Source: Clostridiales bacterium (GTDB taxonomy: Bacteria; Bacillota; Clostridia; Oscillospirales; Oscillospiraceae). From it: DNA of 61,554 bases. The notes beneath the pieces were generated by a model. The model did not search any database. It saw only the letters and a list, made by a program, of their open reading frames with translations, and had not been told where the DNA came from. The first letter of the stretch is position 1; each line of letters begins with the position of its first letter. This document shows, piece after piece, positions 7,717 to 15,268 of this stretch. The position numbers and the translations under genes are program-made. The stretch covers positions 1 through 61,554 of the forward strand of contig JALEMS010000024.1 in assembly GCA_022768185.1 (NCBI GenBank). Reading direction: 5' to 3'.

Positions 7717-7769
7717 TAGTGTAGCGCCCTTTGGGGTACACTACCGGAAGGAAGTGCCTGCGCTTCCGG
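7717..7769 (+). promoter_or_regulatory. Two inverted repeats in the murA 5' leader
   Basis: First: TAGTGTA (7717-7723) / TACACTA (7737-7743), with an inner CCC/GGG pairing; it spans the predicted transcription start and could be an operator or an RNA hairpin. Second: CCGGAAG (7744-7750) / CTTCCGG (7763-7769). They are back to back. No U-run follows, so they are not a terminator. Function unknown. Confidence 0.5.
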
Positions 7770-7819
7770 CATTTCCCGCAGCCTGTTTACAAAAGCACTC
7801 CATTGCTGGGAGGAACGTT

Positions 7820-9127
7820 TTGGATAAATATATCATTCACGGCGGAAAGCCGCTTTACGGTGAGGTCGAGATCTCCGGTGCAAAGAATGCAGCCGTTGCC
7901 ATCATTCCGGCGGCGCTGATGGTTGACGGCGTCTGCCGCATCGAAAACCTGCCGCAGATCAGCGACACGGAGACGCTGCTGACCATTTTGTCCCATCTCG
8001 GAGCGAAGGTGCGCGCCGTAGCGCGCAGCACCGTCGAGATCGACTGCACCAATGTCCGCTATACCGACGCGCCTTATGATATGATGCGCCGCATCCGCGC
8101 GTCCTATTATCTCATAGGCTCCATGCTCGGCCGTTTCGGCGCGGCAAAGACCACCATGCCCGGCGGCTGCAATTTCGGCGTGCGGCCCATCGACCAGCAC
8201 ATCAAGGGCATGACCAGCCTCGGCGCGCAGGTCGACATTCACGGCGGCTTCATCACCGCCCAGGCGAAGAACGGCCGTCTGAAGGGCGCCAACATCTATC
8301 TGGATAAGGTCTCCGTCGGCGCGACGATGAACATTATGATCGCCGCCGCCATGGCCGACGGGGTCAGCATCATTGAAAACGTGGCCCGTGAGCCGCACAT
8401 TGTGGACGTGGCCAACTTCCTCAACTCCATGGGCGCGGACATCCGCGGCGCGGGGACGAACACCATCAAGGTGCGCGGCGTCAGGCGTCTGCACGGCGGG
8501 ACGTACTGCCTCATCCCCGACCAGATCGAGGCAGGCACGTATATGGCCGCTGCGGCTGCAGCCGGCGGCGAGGTGAAGGTGCGCAACATCATTCCCAAGC
8601 ATATGGATTGCATCACCGCAAAATTCCGCGAGATGGGCGTGGACATCGTGGAATACGAGGACGCGCTGCTCGTCCGCTCGTCGGGCAAGCTGCGCGCGGT
8701 CAATCTCAAGACGCTGCCGTATCCCGGCTTCCCCACCGACATGCAGCCCCAGATCAGCACCGTACTGGCCCTGGCACAGGGCACCAGCATCGTCACCGAG
8801 GGCGTATGGGATAATCGCTTCAAGTATGTCAACGAGCTGCGCAAAATGGGCGCGGCCATCACCGTGGACGGCCGCACGGCGGTCATCGAGGGCGTGCCGC
8901 GCTTTTCGGGCGCGCCGGTGGCCGCGTGCGATCTGCGCGCGGGCGCTGCCGTCGTCATTGCCGGCCTGTGCGCCGCCGGCACCACCGAGGTGGAGGATGT
9001 GCACTACATCGAGCGCGGCTATGAGGATTTTGTCGGCAAGCTGCGCAGCCTGGGTGCGGACATTGTCTGCATCACCGCGCCGGACCGGCCGCATGAGCCG
9101 GCTCCGATCACGGCGACGGCCGGATAA
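7820..9127 (+). CDS. murA: UDP-N-acetylglucosamine 1-carboxyvinyltransferase (MurA)
   Basis: 435 residues using TTG 7820, chosen because GGGAGG lies 7 bases upstream and the protein then begins at the usual (M)DKYIIHGGKPLYGEV. First committed step of peptidoglycan synthesis: transfers enolpyruvate from PEP to UDP-GlcNAc in the cytosol. Seen: ISGAKNAAVAIIPAALM (Lys/Asn of the substrate site), the flexible loop MPGGCNFGVRPIDQH with the catalytic, fosfomycin-target Cys at residue 117, DQIEAGTYMAAAAAAGG, and PGFPTDMQPQ. The two-fold inside-out barrel length is normal. It is followed by rlmH after a GC-rich hairpin. Confidence 0.97.
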   Translation: MDKYIIHGGKPLYGEVEISGAKNAAVAIIPAALMVDGVCRIENLPQISDTETLLTILSHLGAKVRAVARSTVEIDCTNVRYTDAPYDMMRRIRASYYLIGSMLGRFGAAKTTMPGGCNFGVRPIDQHIKGMTSLGAQVDIHGGFITAQAKNGRLKGANIYLDKVSVGATMNIMIAAAMADGVSIIENVAREPHIVDVANFLNSMGADIRGAGTNTIKVRGVRRLHGGTYCLIPDQIEAGTYMAAAAAAGGEVKVRNIIPKHMDCITAKFREMGVDIVEYEDALLVRSSGKLRAVNLKTLPYPGFPTDMQPQISTVLALAQGTSIVTEGVWDNRFKYVNELRKMGAAITVDGRTAVIEGVPRFSGAPVAACDLRAGAAVVIAGLCAAGTTEVEDVHYIERGYEDFVGKLRSLGADIVCITAPDRPHEPAPITATAG

Positions 9128-9138
9128 GGCGTTTGTGC

Positions 9139-9161
9139 CCCCGCCGCATTCTGCGGCGGGG
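9139..9161 (+). terminator. GC-rich hairpin between murA and rlmH
   Basis: Perfect 10-bp stem CCCCGCCGCA / TGCGGCGGGG with a 3-base loop, but only ACTTATC follows, so termination would be weak; it may instead protect or process the murA message. Confidence 0.45.
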
Positions 9162-9187
9162 ACTTATCACATTTTCAGGAGGGCGGC

Positions 9188-9634
9188 ATGCTCACCGTAA
9201 GGCTTCTGTGCGTCGGAAAGCTCAAGGAGCGCTTTTATACCGACGCCTTCGCGGAATACAGCAAGCGCCTCGGACGATACTGCATCTTCGAGCCGGAGGA
9301 GCTGCCGGAGCTGGGCGATCTCGAACGGGAGGCGCGCCAGATGGAGCGGCGCATTCCGACGCAGAGCTGCGTCATCGCCATGTGCGTGGAGGGAAAGCTG
9401 CTCTCCAGTCCCGCGCTGGCCGAGCTGATCCAGGCGCGCATGAGCGGCGGCTGCAGCCGGCTGTGCGTGCTCATCGGCGGAAGCGACGGGCTGGCCGACC
9501 GGCTCAAGCAGCGCGCGGACGTGCGCCTGTCCATGTCGCCGATGACGTTTCCGCACCATCTGGCGCGCGTGATGACGGCCGAGCAGCTCTACCGCGCCTT
9601 CACCATTCTCAGCGGCGAGAAGTACCATAAATGA
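9188..9634 (+). CDS. rlmH: 23S rRNA (pseudouridine1915-N3)-methyltransferase RlmH
   Basis: 148 residues, GGAGGGCGGC directly upstream. SPOUT methyltransferase that methylates pseudouridine 1915 of 23S rRNA on the assembled ribosome. Seen: VRLLCVGKLKERFYTDAFAEYSKRL, CVEGKLLSS, the knot FLIGGSDGL-type segment (VLIGGSDGLADRL), LSMSPMTFPHHLARVM and the invariant C terminus EQLYRAFTILSGEKYHK. Slightly shorter than the usual 156-159 residues. Adjacent to but probably separately read from murA. Confidence 0.96.
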   Translation: MLTVRLLCVGKLKERFYTDAFAEYSKRLGRYCIFEPEELPELGDLEREARQMERRIPTQSCVIAMCVEGKLLSSPALAELIQARMSGGCSRLCVLIGGSDGLADRLKQRADVRLSMSPMTFPHHLARVMTAEQLYRAFTILSGEKYHK

Positions 9635-9711
9635 CCGTGCGCGGTCTCTCCCGCGCCGCCCGGGGCATGCTCCGGGCTTGGGAAGCATAGGATTTTGGAA
9701 AGGAGCAAGCT

Positions 9712-10083
9712 ATGAAACAGGACGACAAACCGTCCGCCGCCCCGCAGTGGGGGCGCGCGGAATACGGCGCGCTGCTGGAGGCGTGGCCGCGCGATGCAGC
9801 CGGCCAGCCGGAGGCGCCCGCCTTTCTCACCCGCTGCATGGGACTGGATCTGGCCGATGAGCTGCTGGCCGGTATGCTGGAGGCCTTCGGCATCCCGGTG
9901 CTGCGCCGCTTTCCGCACGACGGGGCCTTCGGCAAGCTGATGCTGGGCCAGAGCGGCATGGGCGTCGACCTGTACGTACCGGAGAGCATGCTCGAGCAGG
10001 CCGTTGGCCTGATGGAACACGGGGATACGGACGAAACGGCTGTCGGCGCAGTCGCCGGAGAGGAGGAAGCATACGATGCATGA
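9712..10083 (+). CDS. DUF2007-like putative signal-transducing protein
   Basis: 123 residues; AAAGGAG 8 bases upstream. The part from about residue 38 to 105 (FLTRCMGLDLADELLAGMLEAFGIPVLRRFP, then VDLYVPESMLEQAVGLM) resembles small DUF2007 domains, whose pattern is 'two-component-like' alpha/beta with the V-D-L-Y-V-P strand near the end. No catalytic residues are evident. Its last 8 bases overlap the phosphosugar mutase gene, so it is translationally coupled to it; in related clostridia this pair also recurs as far as I recall. Function unknown. Confidence 0.6.
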   Translation: MKQDDKPSAAPQWGRAEYGALLEAWPRDAAGQPEAPAFLTRCMGLDLADELLAGMLEAFGIPVLRRFPHDGAFGKLMLGQSGMGVDLYVPESMLEQAVGLMEHGDTDETAVGAVAGEEEAYDA

Positions 10084-11815
10084 ACACGATTACCGCACGG
10101 TTTACCGGCGCTGGCTGGACAGCCCGGCGCTCAGCCGGGAGGAATGGGCCGAGCTGGAGGCCATTGCCGGGGACGACCGGCAGATCGAGGAGCGGTTTTT
10201 CGCGCCCCTGTCCTTCGGTACGGCGGGCCTGCGCGGTGTGATGGGCGTAGGGCTGCACTGCATGAACGTGCATGTCATCCGTCATGCGACCCAGGCCTTT
10301 GCCGACCTGATCGTCTCCGAGGGGGAGCAGGCAAAGCGCCGCGGCGTGTGCATCTGCTATGACTGCCGCTGCAACAGCGAGCAGTTCGCCCGCGAGGCGG
10401 CCTGCGTTATGGCGGCCAACGGCGTGCGCGTGCGCCTGTTTTCGGGCATGCGGCCGACGCCGGAGCTGTCGTTTGCCGTGCGGCACTACGGGGCTGAGGC
10501 CGGCATCAACATCACCGCCAGCCACAACCCCAAGGAGTATAACGGCTATAAGGTCTACTGGTCCGACGGCGCGCAGCTGCCGCCGGAGCACGCCGCGCGC
10601 ATCGCCGCGCGTATGGAGCAGCTGGACGTATTCAACGATGTGCACCTCGTCCGCTTTGAGGATGCGGAGGCCGCCGGGCGCATCACCTGGATGGGTGAGG
10701 AGACGGACGAGGCCTTCCTGCAGAATGTGCTCGGGCAGGCGATTGACCCCGGCGCGGTGACCGCTGTGGCCGATACGTTCCGCGTGGTGTACACGCCGTT
10801 TCACGGCACGGGGCGCGAGCTGGTGCCCGAGGCGCTGCGGCGGCTGGGGCTGAGGCAGCTGTTCCCTGTGGCGGAGCAGATGGCGCCGGACGGCACGTTC
10901 CCCACCGTGGTCAGCCCCAATCCGGAAAATCCGGAGGGCTTTTATCTGGCCGTCGAGCTGGCGCGCCGGGTCGGCTCCGATCTCATCATCGGCACCGACC
11001 CGGACGCCGACCGCATCGGCGTTCTGGTGCGCGAGGGCGACGAATATCTGCCCATCACCGGCAACCAGCTGGGCGTGCTGCTGCTGGATTACATCATCCG
11101 CGCCCGCCGCCGCACCGGGACCATGCCGGACGATCCCGTCTTCCTCAAAACCATCGTCACCACCGAGATGAGCCGCGTTGTGGCCGAGCAGAACGGCGTG
11201 CATGTGGAGGAGACCTTCACGGGCTTCAAATTCATGGCCGAACGGCTGGCAGAGCTGGCCGCCGCCGGAAAATCCACCGACTACCTGCTGGCCTACGAGG
11301 AGAGCTACGGCTATATGATGGGCGATTACGTGCGCGACAAGGACGCCGTCACGGCCTCCATGCTCGTCACGGAAATGGCTGCGTGGTATGCAGGACAGGG
11401 CATGACGCTCCGGGACGCAATGAACGCGCTGTATGAGGTGTACGGTGCGTTCGACGAGCGCACGATCAATCTCGTCATGCCGGGGCTGGACGGCCTGCGC
11501 GACATGCAGCAGCTGATGAAGCGGCTGCACACCGCGCCGCCGGCGGAGCTTGCCGGCACGCAGGTGCTGCGCATGCGCGACTATCTGGCCGGAACGGTCT
11601 CCATTCCGGGCTTCGGACCGGTGGGAAAGACGCCGATCGCCGGCTCCGATGTGCTGTATTTCGAGCTGGCCGACGGCACGTCCTTCATCATCCGTCCGTC
11701 CGGTACGGAGCCGAAGATCAAGATCTACCTGCTGGCCCGCGGCGGCACGCGCGCGGAGTGCGCCGCGCGCATCGCGCATTACGCCGGCTGGACCGACGGA
11801 TTGAGAAAGCGCTGA
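10076..11815 (+). CDS. Alpha-D-phosphohexomutase (phosphoglucomutase/phosphomannomutase, PgcA-like)
   Basis: 579 residues, same length class as B. subtilis PgcA. Interconverts glucose/mannose 1- and 6-phosphates. Four-domain order seen: SFGTAGLRGVMG near 45, the phosphoserine loop TASHNPKEYNGYK with Ser149 as phosphoryl carrier, metal loop GTDPDADRIGV near 305, sugar loop EESYGYMMGDY near 410, and C-terminal phosphate loop RPSGTEPKIKIYL. It feeds UDP-glucose or GDP-mannose for cell-wall glycans and glycolipids. Overlaps the preceding gene by 8 bases. Confidence 0.93.
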   Translation: MHEHDYRTVYRRWLDSPALSREEWAELEAIAGDDRQIEERFFAPLSFGTAGLRGVMGVGLHCMNVHVIRHATQAFADLIVSEGEQAKRRGVCICYDCRCNSEQFAREAACVMAANGVRVRLFSGMRPTPELSFAVRHYGAEAGINITASHNPKEYNGYKVYWSDGAQLPPEHAARIAARMEQLDVFNDVHLVRFEDAEAAGRITWMGEETDEAFLQNVLGQAIDPGAVTAVADTFRVVYTPFHGTGRELVPEALRRLGLRQLFPVAEQMAPDGTFPTVVSPNPENPEGFYLAVELARRVGSDLIIGTDPDADRIGVLVREGDEYLPITGNQLGVLLLDYIIRARRRTGTMPDDPVFLKTIVTTEMSRVVAEQNGVHVEETFTGFKFMAERLAELAAAGKSTDYLLAYEESYGYMMGDYVRDKDAVTASMLVTEMAAWYAGQGMTLRDAMNALYEVYGAFDERTINLVMPGLDGLRDMQQLMKRLHTAPPAELAGTQVLRMRDYLAGTVSIPGFGPVGKTPIAGSDVLYFELADGTSFIIRPSGTEPKIKIYLLARGGTRAECAARIAHYAGWTDGLRKR

Positions 11816-11820
11816 AGCAT

Positions 11821-11872
11821 GCAACAACGCCCCGCGGAGCGCCGGAAAACCGGCCCCGCAGGGCGTTGCTGC
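11821..11872. terminator. Long hairpin between convergent mutase and pssA
   Basis: CAACGCCC (11825-11832) pairs with GGGCGTTG (11861-11868), extended on both sides with single mismatches. U-runs are weak on either strand. Placed between two convergent genes. Confidence 0.55.
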
Positions 11873-11880
11873 GTTTCGGA

Positions 11881-12480
11881 CTACAGCCGGAACCACACGC
11901 TGCCGTAAATCACCAGGATGAACACGGCCCCGAAAATGTACGCGGCGCGGGCTTTCGGGATACGAAGACCGCACACCATCAGCACCGACAGCAGAAGCAT
12001 CATCACCGTCCCCGCAACAGGCAGGGCCGCCGGCGCGTAGCACAGACACAGCGCCATCGTCAGGTACGACAGCAGCGCCGAGAACGTGATGGTCAGCCCG
12101 GAGTAGCATCCTTCCGTCAGCCCGTGCAGGTTGAAGTACGCCAGACGCAGGCCGCCGGCAAACACGTAGGGGATCGCGCCGATGAGAATCCAGAACCGCA
12201 TGCCGCTCAGCCAGAACAGCAGCAGCGGCGGCACTGCACCGAAGGAGACCATGTCCGACAGGCTGTCCAGTTCAATGCCCTCTTTGGTGCATTGACCCAG
12301 CAGCCGCGCCAGCTTGCCGTCGAGCGCGTCGAACAGCAGCGTGAGCGGGTAGACGAGCAGCGCCGCGCGCGTGTGCCCCGACGCGGTCAGCATCACCGAC
12401 AGCACGCCGGCAGCCGGCGAGCACAGCGTCACGGCGTTCGGAAGGTTGAGCGCCTGCAGGGCGGGAAAGCGTTTGCCCAT
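11881..12480 (-). CDS. pssA: CDP-diacylglycerol--serine O-phosphatidyltransferase
   Basis: 199 residues, AAAGGAGG before ATG. Membrane enzyme making phosphatidylserine from CDP-diacylglycerol and serine. Seen: the CDP-alcohol phosphotransferase signature in DALDGKLARLLGQ and EGIELDSLSDMVSFG (D-G-x2-A-R-x8-G-x3-D-x3-D), N-terminal LNLPNAVTL, and about six hydrophobic segments. Serine as acceptor is inferred from length and the 'LDSLSDMVSFG' form, usual in PssA type II. Relevant to the lipid genes elsewhere in the window (cardiolipin synthase, lipid kinase, SPT-like enzyme). Confidence 0.9.
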   Translation of the reverse strand: MGKRFPALQALNLPNAVTLCSPAAGVLSVMLTASGHTRAALLVYPLTLLFDALDGKLARLLGQCTKEGIELDSLSDMVSFGAVPPLLLFWLSGMRFWILIGAIPYVFAGGLRLAYFNLHGLTEGCYSGLTITFSALLSYLTMALCLCYAPAALPVAGTVMMLLLSVLMVCGLRIPKARAAYIFGAVFILVIYGSVWFRL

Positions 12481-12521
12481 CTGGGAGCCTCCTTTATCAC
12501 GAAATAAAACAAATACATTCC

Positions 12522-12551
12522 ATTATATCATATGCGTGCAGACACGTTCAA
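12522..12551 (-). promoter_or_regulatory. pssA promoter
   Basis: Minus-strand TTGAAC (12551..12546), 18-base spacer, TATAAT (12527..12522). The -35 overlaps the stop of the upstream membrane-protein gene, so pssA has its own start as well as possible read-through. Confidence 0.65.
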
Positions 12552-13240
12552 GTGCTGCACGGCTGCATTTTCAGCGGGGCCTCCAGCGCGAAGCCCCGGT
12601 AATACAGTCCGAGAAATACGAGGAAAAACAGGTGCGATACGGCGACATAGTCGATCGGAATCAGGATATGGATCGACCAGTCCTGCGGGATACAGATCAA
12701 CGACAGCCCGCCGCACAGCCCCGCCAGAACTGCGGCCAGCTGCCAGCGCGCCGCGCGCCTGCCGCGGTACACGCCCTGCACCGCCGCGCCCAGAGTCAGC
12801 GCCAGACACATCCCCACAAACACATACACCGGGATCAGACCCTGCGTGAGCAGCACACCCGTCAGCTGTACGGCGCTCAGCATGGCCCAAAGGGCCGTCA
12901 GCACCAGAAATGTGCGCCGTCCGCGCTGCGTACCGGGGTGCGTATCGCCCAGCAGGCAGGCGGCCAGCGGCACGCCGAGGCTCATCAGCAGAATGTTCAT
13001 CACCGTCCAGGCCGCGTTGTAGACGGCCCAGCTGCGCACAAAGAAGGTAAGGCCGTGTATGGCAAAGCCTGCCAGCCCGTCCAGCGCCAGCAGCCAGAAC
13101 AGCAGCAGCGTCATCCGACGCCGCTGCGCCGGACCGCCGCGCCGTGCGGCAAGCAGCGCGCAGACCACCGCGGCCAGACAGATGAGAAGATCGGTCGCGG
13201 CAGCCACCAGATCGCTGCCGCGGGTGAAAACTGCCGTCAT
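12548..13240 (-). CDS. Multi-pass membrane protein of unknown function
   Basis: 230 residues from ATG 13240 (AAGGGGG 8-10 bases upstream); an alternative ATG at 13279 has no such site. Seven hydrophobic segments are visible, beginning TDLLICLAAVVCALLAARRGG, then LLLFWLLALDGLAGFAIHGLTFF, and ending VSHLFFLVFLGLYY. Scattered His, Tyr and Trp residues within membrane segments (GFAIHGLTFFVRSW, PQDWSIHILIPIDY) recall seven-helix sensory or heme-binding membrane proteins, but I do not recognise the family. Another frame across the same stretch is Arg/Ala-rich and is a shadow. Confidence 0.65.
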   Translation of the reverse strand: MTAVFTRGSDLVAAATDLLICLAAVVCALLAARRGGPAQRRRMTLLLFWLLALDGLAGFAIHGLTFFVRSWAVYNAAWTVMNILLMSLGVPLAACLLGDTHPGTQRGRRTFLVLTALWAMLSAVQLTGVLLTQGLIPVYVFVGMCLALTLGAAVQGVYRGRRAARWQLAAVLAGLCGGLSLICIPQDWSIHILIPIDYVAVSHLFFLVFLGLYYRGFALEAPLKMQPCST

Positions 13241-13265
13241 CCAAAACGCCCCCTTTGCAGAAGCT

Positions 13266-13294
13266 ATCATACCAGACAACGACCGGTCCGTCCA
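13266..13294 (-). promoter_or_regulatory. Promoter of the multi-pass membrane protein
   Basis: Minus-strand TGGACG (13294..13289), 17-base spacer ending in TGG, then TATGAT (13271..13266): extended -10 promoter with a weak -35. Confidence 0.5.
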
Positions 13295-13322
13295 GCATTT
13301 ACGTAAAATTCACAGCCGGCGC

Positions 13323-13351
13323 TTGCATCCCGGGCGGTTTTACAGTATGAT
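13323..13351 (+). promoter_or_regulatory. Promoter of the flavoprotein gene
   Basis: TTGCAT (13323-13328), 17-base spacer, TATGAT (13346-13351), about 34 bases before the ribosome binding site of the gene at 13400. Confidence 0.6.
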
Positions 13352-13399
13352 AGCGACAGAAAAGATCCGTACAGACCCGCATAGAAAGGAGCAACTGCA

Positions 13400-14020
13400 A
13401 TGAAGGTCCTCATGATCAACGGCAGCCCCAACGAACGCGGCTGCACCTACACGGCGCTGCGCGAGGTGGCAAACACGCTGCAGAAGCACGGCATCGAGTC
13501 GGAGATCGTTTATCTCGGCAAGCAGCCCATTTCCGGCTGCATCGCCTGCCGCGTTTGTACGCAGACCGGCAAGTGCGTGCTCGGCGGCGGCGTCAACGAG
13601 CTGGCGGAACGGCTCGACGAGTTTGACGGGGTGGTGCTCGGCTCCCCGGTGTATTATGCCGGCGCTTCCGGCCAGTTGACCGCCTTCCTCAACCGGCTGT
13701 TTTTCTGCGCAGGCCGGCATCTGGCCGGTAAGCCCGGCGCGGCGGTCGTGTCCTGCCGGCGCGGCGGCGCAGCCTCTGCCTTCGATCAGCTGAATAAATA
13801 CTTCACCATATCCGGCATGCCCATCGTTTCGTCTCAGTATTGGAATCAGGTGCACGGCAACACGCCCGAGGAGGTCGTCCGCGACGAGGAGGGCATGCAG
13901 ACCATGCGTACGCTGGGCGAGAACATGGCGTGGCTTCTGCGCTGCATAGAGGCAGGCCGTGCAGCCGGCGTGCCGGAGCCGAAGCGCGAGATGCCGGTGC
14001 GGACAAATTTCATCCGATAA
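13400..14020 (+). CDS. Flavodoxin-like NAD(P)H/FMN oxidoreductase with Cys motif
   Basis: 206 residues, AAAGGAG upstream. Flavodoxin-like fold: LMINGSPNERGCTYTAL binds FMN phosphate at residues 5-18, FDGVVLGSPVYYAGASGQL is the second FMN loop, then AGKPGAAVVSCRRGG. Residues near 50-61 carry GCIACRVCTQTGKC (C-x2-C-x2-C-x5-C), the pattern of iron-sulfur flavoproteins and related NADPH-dependent FMN reductases. Cytosolic electron transfer enzyme; the acceptor is unknown. The next gene encodes a 49-residue Cys-rich protein, probably on the same transcript. Confidence 0.85.
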   Translation: MKVLMINGSPNERGCTYTALREVANTLQKHGIESEIVYLGKQPISGCIACRVCTQTGKCVLGGGVNELAERLDEFDGVVLGSPVYYAGASGQLTAFLNRLFFCAGRHLAGKPGAAVVSCRRGGAASAFDQLNKYFTISGMPIVSSQYWNQVHGNTPEEVVRDEEGMQTMRTLGENMAWLLRCIEAGRAAGVPEPKREMPVRTNFIR

Positions 14021-14127
14021 TTTTCTCCTCCGGTCGCCTTGACGGAAGGAGGAAAACGTGTCATCCTGTAAAAGGAAGCAAAGCGCTCCGGCGTTTTGAT
14101 GAAATATTGTGTTTGGGAGAGAAAGCA

Positions 14128-14277
14128 ATGGAAAACGCCTGCAAGATGAATCAGCATGAATGCCCCTGCACCAAGCCCGGCGGATGCCCGAACCACGGCA
14201 AGTGCTGCGAGTGCGTCGCCGCACACAGAAGCATGGGCAACCTCCCCGTCTGCCTGCGCAATCTCGAGGCCAAGTAA
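14128..14277 (+). CDS. 49-residue Cys-rich small protein
   Basis: MENACKMNQHECPC... with eight Cys (residues 5, 12, 14, 20, 26, 27, 29, 42) and three His in 49 residues; the C-P-x-H-G-K-C and C-x-x-C spacing with H33 and C42 suggests a zinc or iron-sulfur knuckle. GGGAGA 8 bases before ATG 14128. Similar tiny proteins (pattern CTKxxCPxHGxCxxC...GxLPxC) recur in clostridia from memory, without known function. Sits 107 bases after the flavoprotein and before a strong terminator, so a redox or metal-related pair is plausible. Confidence 0.75.
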   Translation: MENACKMNQHECPCTKPGGCPNHGKCCECVAAHRSMGNLPVCLRNLEAK

Positions 14278-14291
14278 GAAAACGGACGGAA

Positions 14292-14320
14292 AAAAGCGCG
14301 TGCCGAAGGCACGCGCTTTT
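14292..14320 (+). terminator. Intrinsic terminator after the Cys-rich protein gene
   Basis: 13-bp perfect stem AAAAGCGCGTGCC / GGCACGCGCTTTT with GAA loop, followed by CTCTT. The A-run on the left also gives a U-run on the minus strand, so it can serve the convergent membrane gene. Confidence 0.85.
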
Positions 14321-14369
14321 CTCTTGCTGGAAAGAGGATGGAGAAAATGGAAGGACAGGATTGCGATCA

Positions 14370-15044
14370 TCAGGCCATCTTGAGGATGGGGCGCAGCAGC
14401 CGGATGAACAGGTTGGAGACCAGGCCGCACAGCAGCGCGCAGAGCACCGTGCCCTCGCGCACGCCGACGATGGTGTGTGCAAACACCAGGCCGATCACGC
14501 AGGTGATGGCGGTCAGGCCCACGTCGAAGATGGTTTTGACGAAGCCGAAGCTCTTGCCGTTGATGCGGGCAAGCAGATCGACCAGCGCGTCGAGCGGCAT
14601 CATCATCTGGGACTGTACCATGAACGAAATGCCGAGACCCGTCATGACGATGCCGAAAAACAGCATGACCAGGTGCGAGAGATAGCTTGTACCGAGCAGC
14701 GTCTGCAGCACGGGCATGATGGCGTCGATGCCAACGCCGATGCCGACGGCCAGCAGCACCTGCACGAGGATGACAAGCGGCTTCATGCGGCCTTTGAGGA
14801 GGATGAGCTGGATGACGAGCGTCACCAGATTGATGCCCATCTCCAGCATGCCGATGGTGCCCAGCCCCAGGTAGTTGAGCACGAACGGGACGGTGGAGAC
14901 GGTGGCGGTGCCGAGGTTTGCGATGGTGACGGCACTTACGCCGGTTGCGAGGATGAGAATTCCGAGAATGGTGAAAATGGCACGCTTGAGCAGCGGGATC
15001 CGGACAGCCTCTTCCGCCGGGTTCTGAACCGTGGTTTCTTCCAT
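14370..15044 (-). CDS. YczE/YitT-like integral membrane protein
   Basis: 224 residues from ATG 15044 (METT-like start MEETTVQNPAEEAV). Five to six hydrophobic segments: AIFTILGILILATGVSAVTIANLG, IGMLEMGINLVTLVIQLILL, PLVILVQVLLAVGIGVGID, LSHLVMLFFGIVMTGLGISFMVQ, VGLTAITCVIGLVFAHTIVG and a last one. The G-T-x-x-V-S-T-V-P-F after helix 1 and the 'MMMPLDALVDLLARINGKSF' loop match YczE-type proteins. No good ribosome binding site is visible close to the ATG. Divergent from the LysR gene, which may regulate it. Function unknown. Confidence 0.7.
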   Translation of the reverse strand: MEETTVQNPAEEAVRIPLLKRAIFTILGILILATGVSAVTIANLGTATVSTVPFVLNYLGLGTIGMLEMGINLVTLVIQLILLKGRMKPLVILVQVLLAVGIGVGIDAIMPVLQTLLGTSYLSHLVMLFFGIVMTGLGISFMVQSQMMMPLDALVDLLARINGKSFGFVKTIFDVGLTAITCVIGLVFAHTIVGVREGTVLCALLCGLVSNLFIRLLRPILKMA

Positions 15045-15133
15045 GTGTGTGCAGCCGGCGCGTCCTCTGGCCGGCCTGCTCCTTTCTCTTTTTTGCCACG
15101 ATGGAGAAAGTATCCCTTGTTCCCGTCTGCCCC

Positions 15134-15162
15134 CTTGTAAAAAATGCGGCAATCGTATATAC
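15134..15162 (+). promoter_or_regulatory. Promoter of the lysR-type gene
   Basis: TTGTAA (15134-15139), 17-base spacer, TATACT (15157-15162), giving a leader of about 100 bases before the LysR start at 15269. Confidence 0.55.
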
Positions 15163-15268
15163 TCGCGATAGCCGTCTCTACTGTAGCACAGCTGCGGACG
15201 GAACAAAAGCAAAGCCCGTTTGACACACGGAAAGAATCCGTTGCCACGGGCCTTCGGAGGCTGCACGC

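Noticed and set aside
9827-12109. A 760-codon open frame antisense to the phosphosugar mutase
   Set aside because: Runs across three convincing genes and an intergenic hairpin; composition is Arg/His/Ala-rich without motifs.
12528-13298. Second overlapping reading frame on the minus strand at the membrane protein locus
   Set aside because: The other frame has clean transmembrane segments and a ribosome binding site; this one is Arg/Gly/Ala-rich and lacks hydrophobic patterning.
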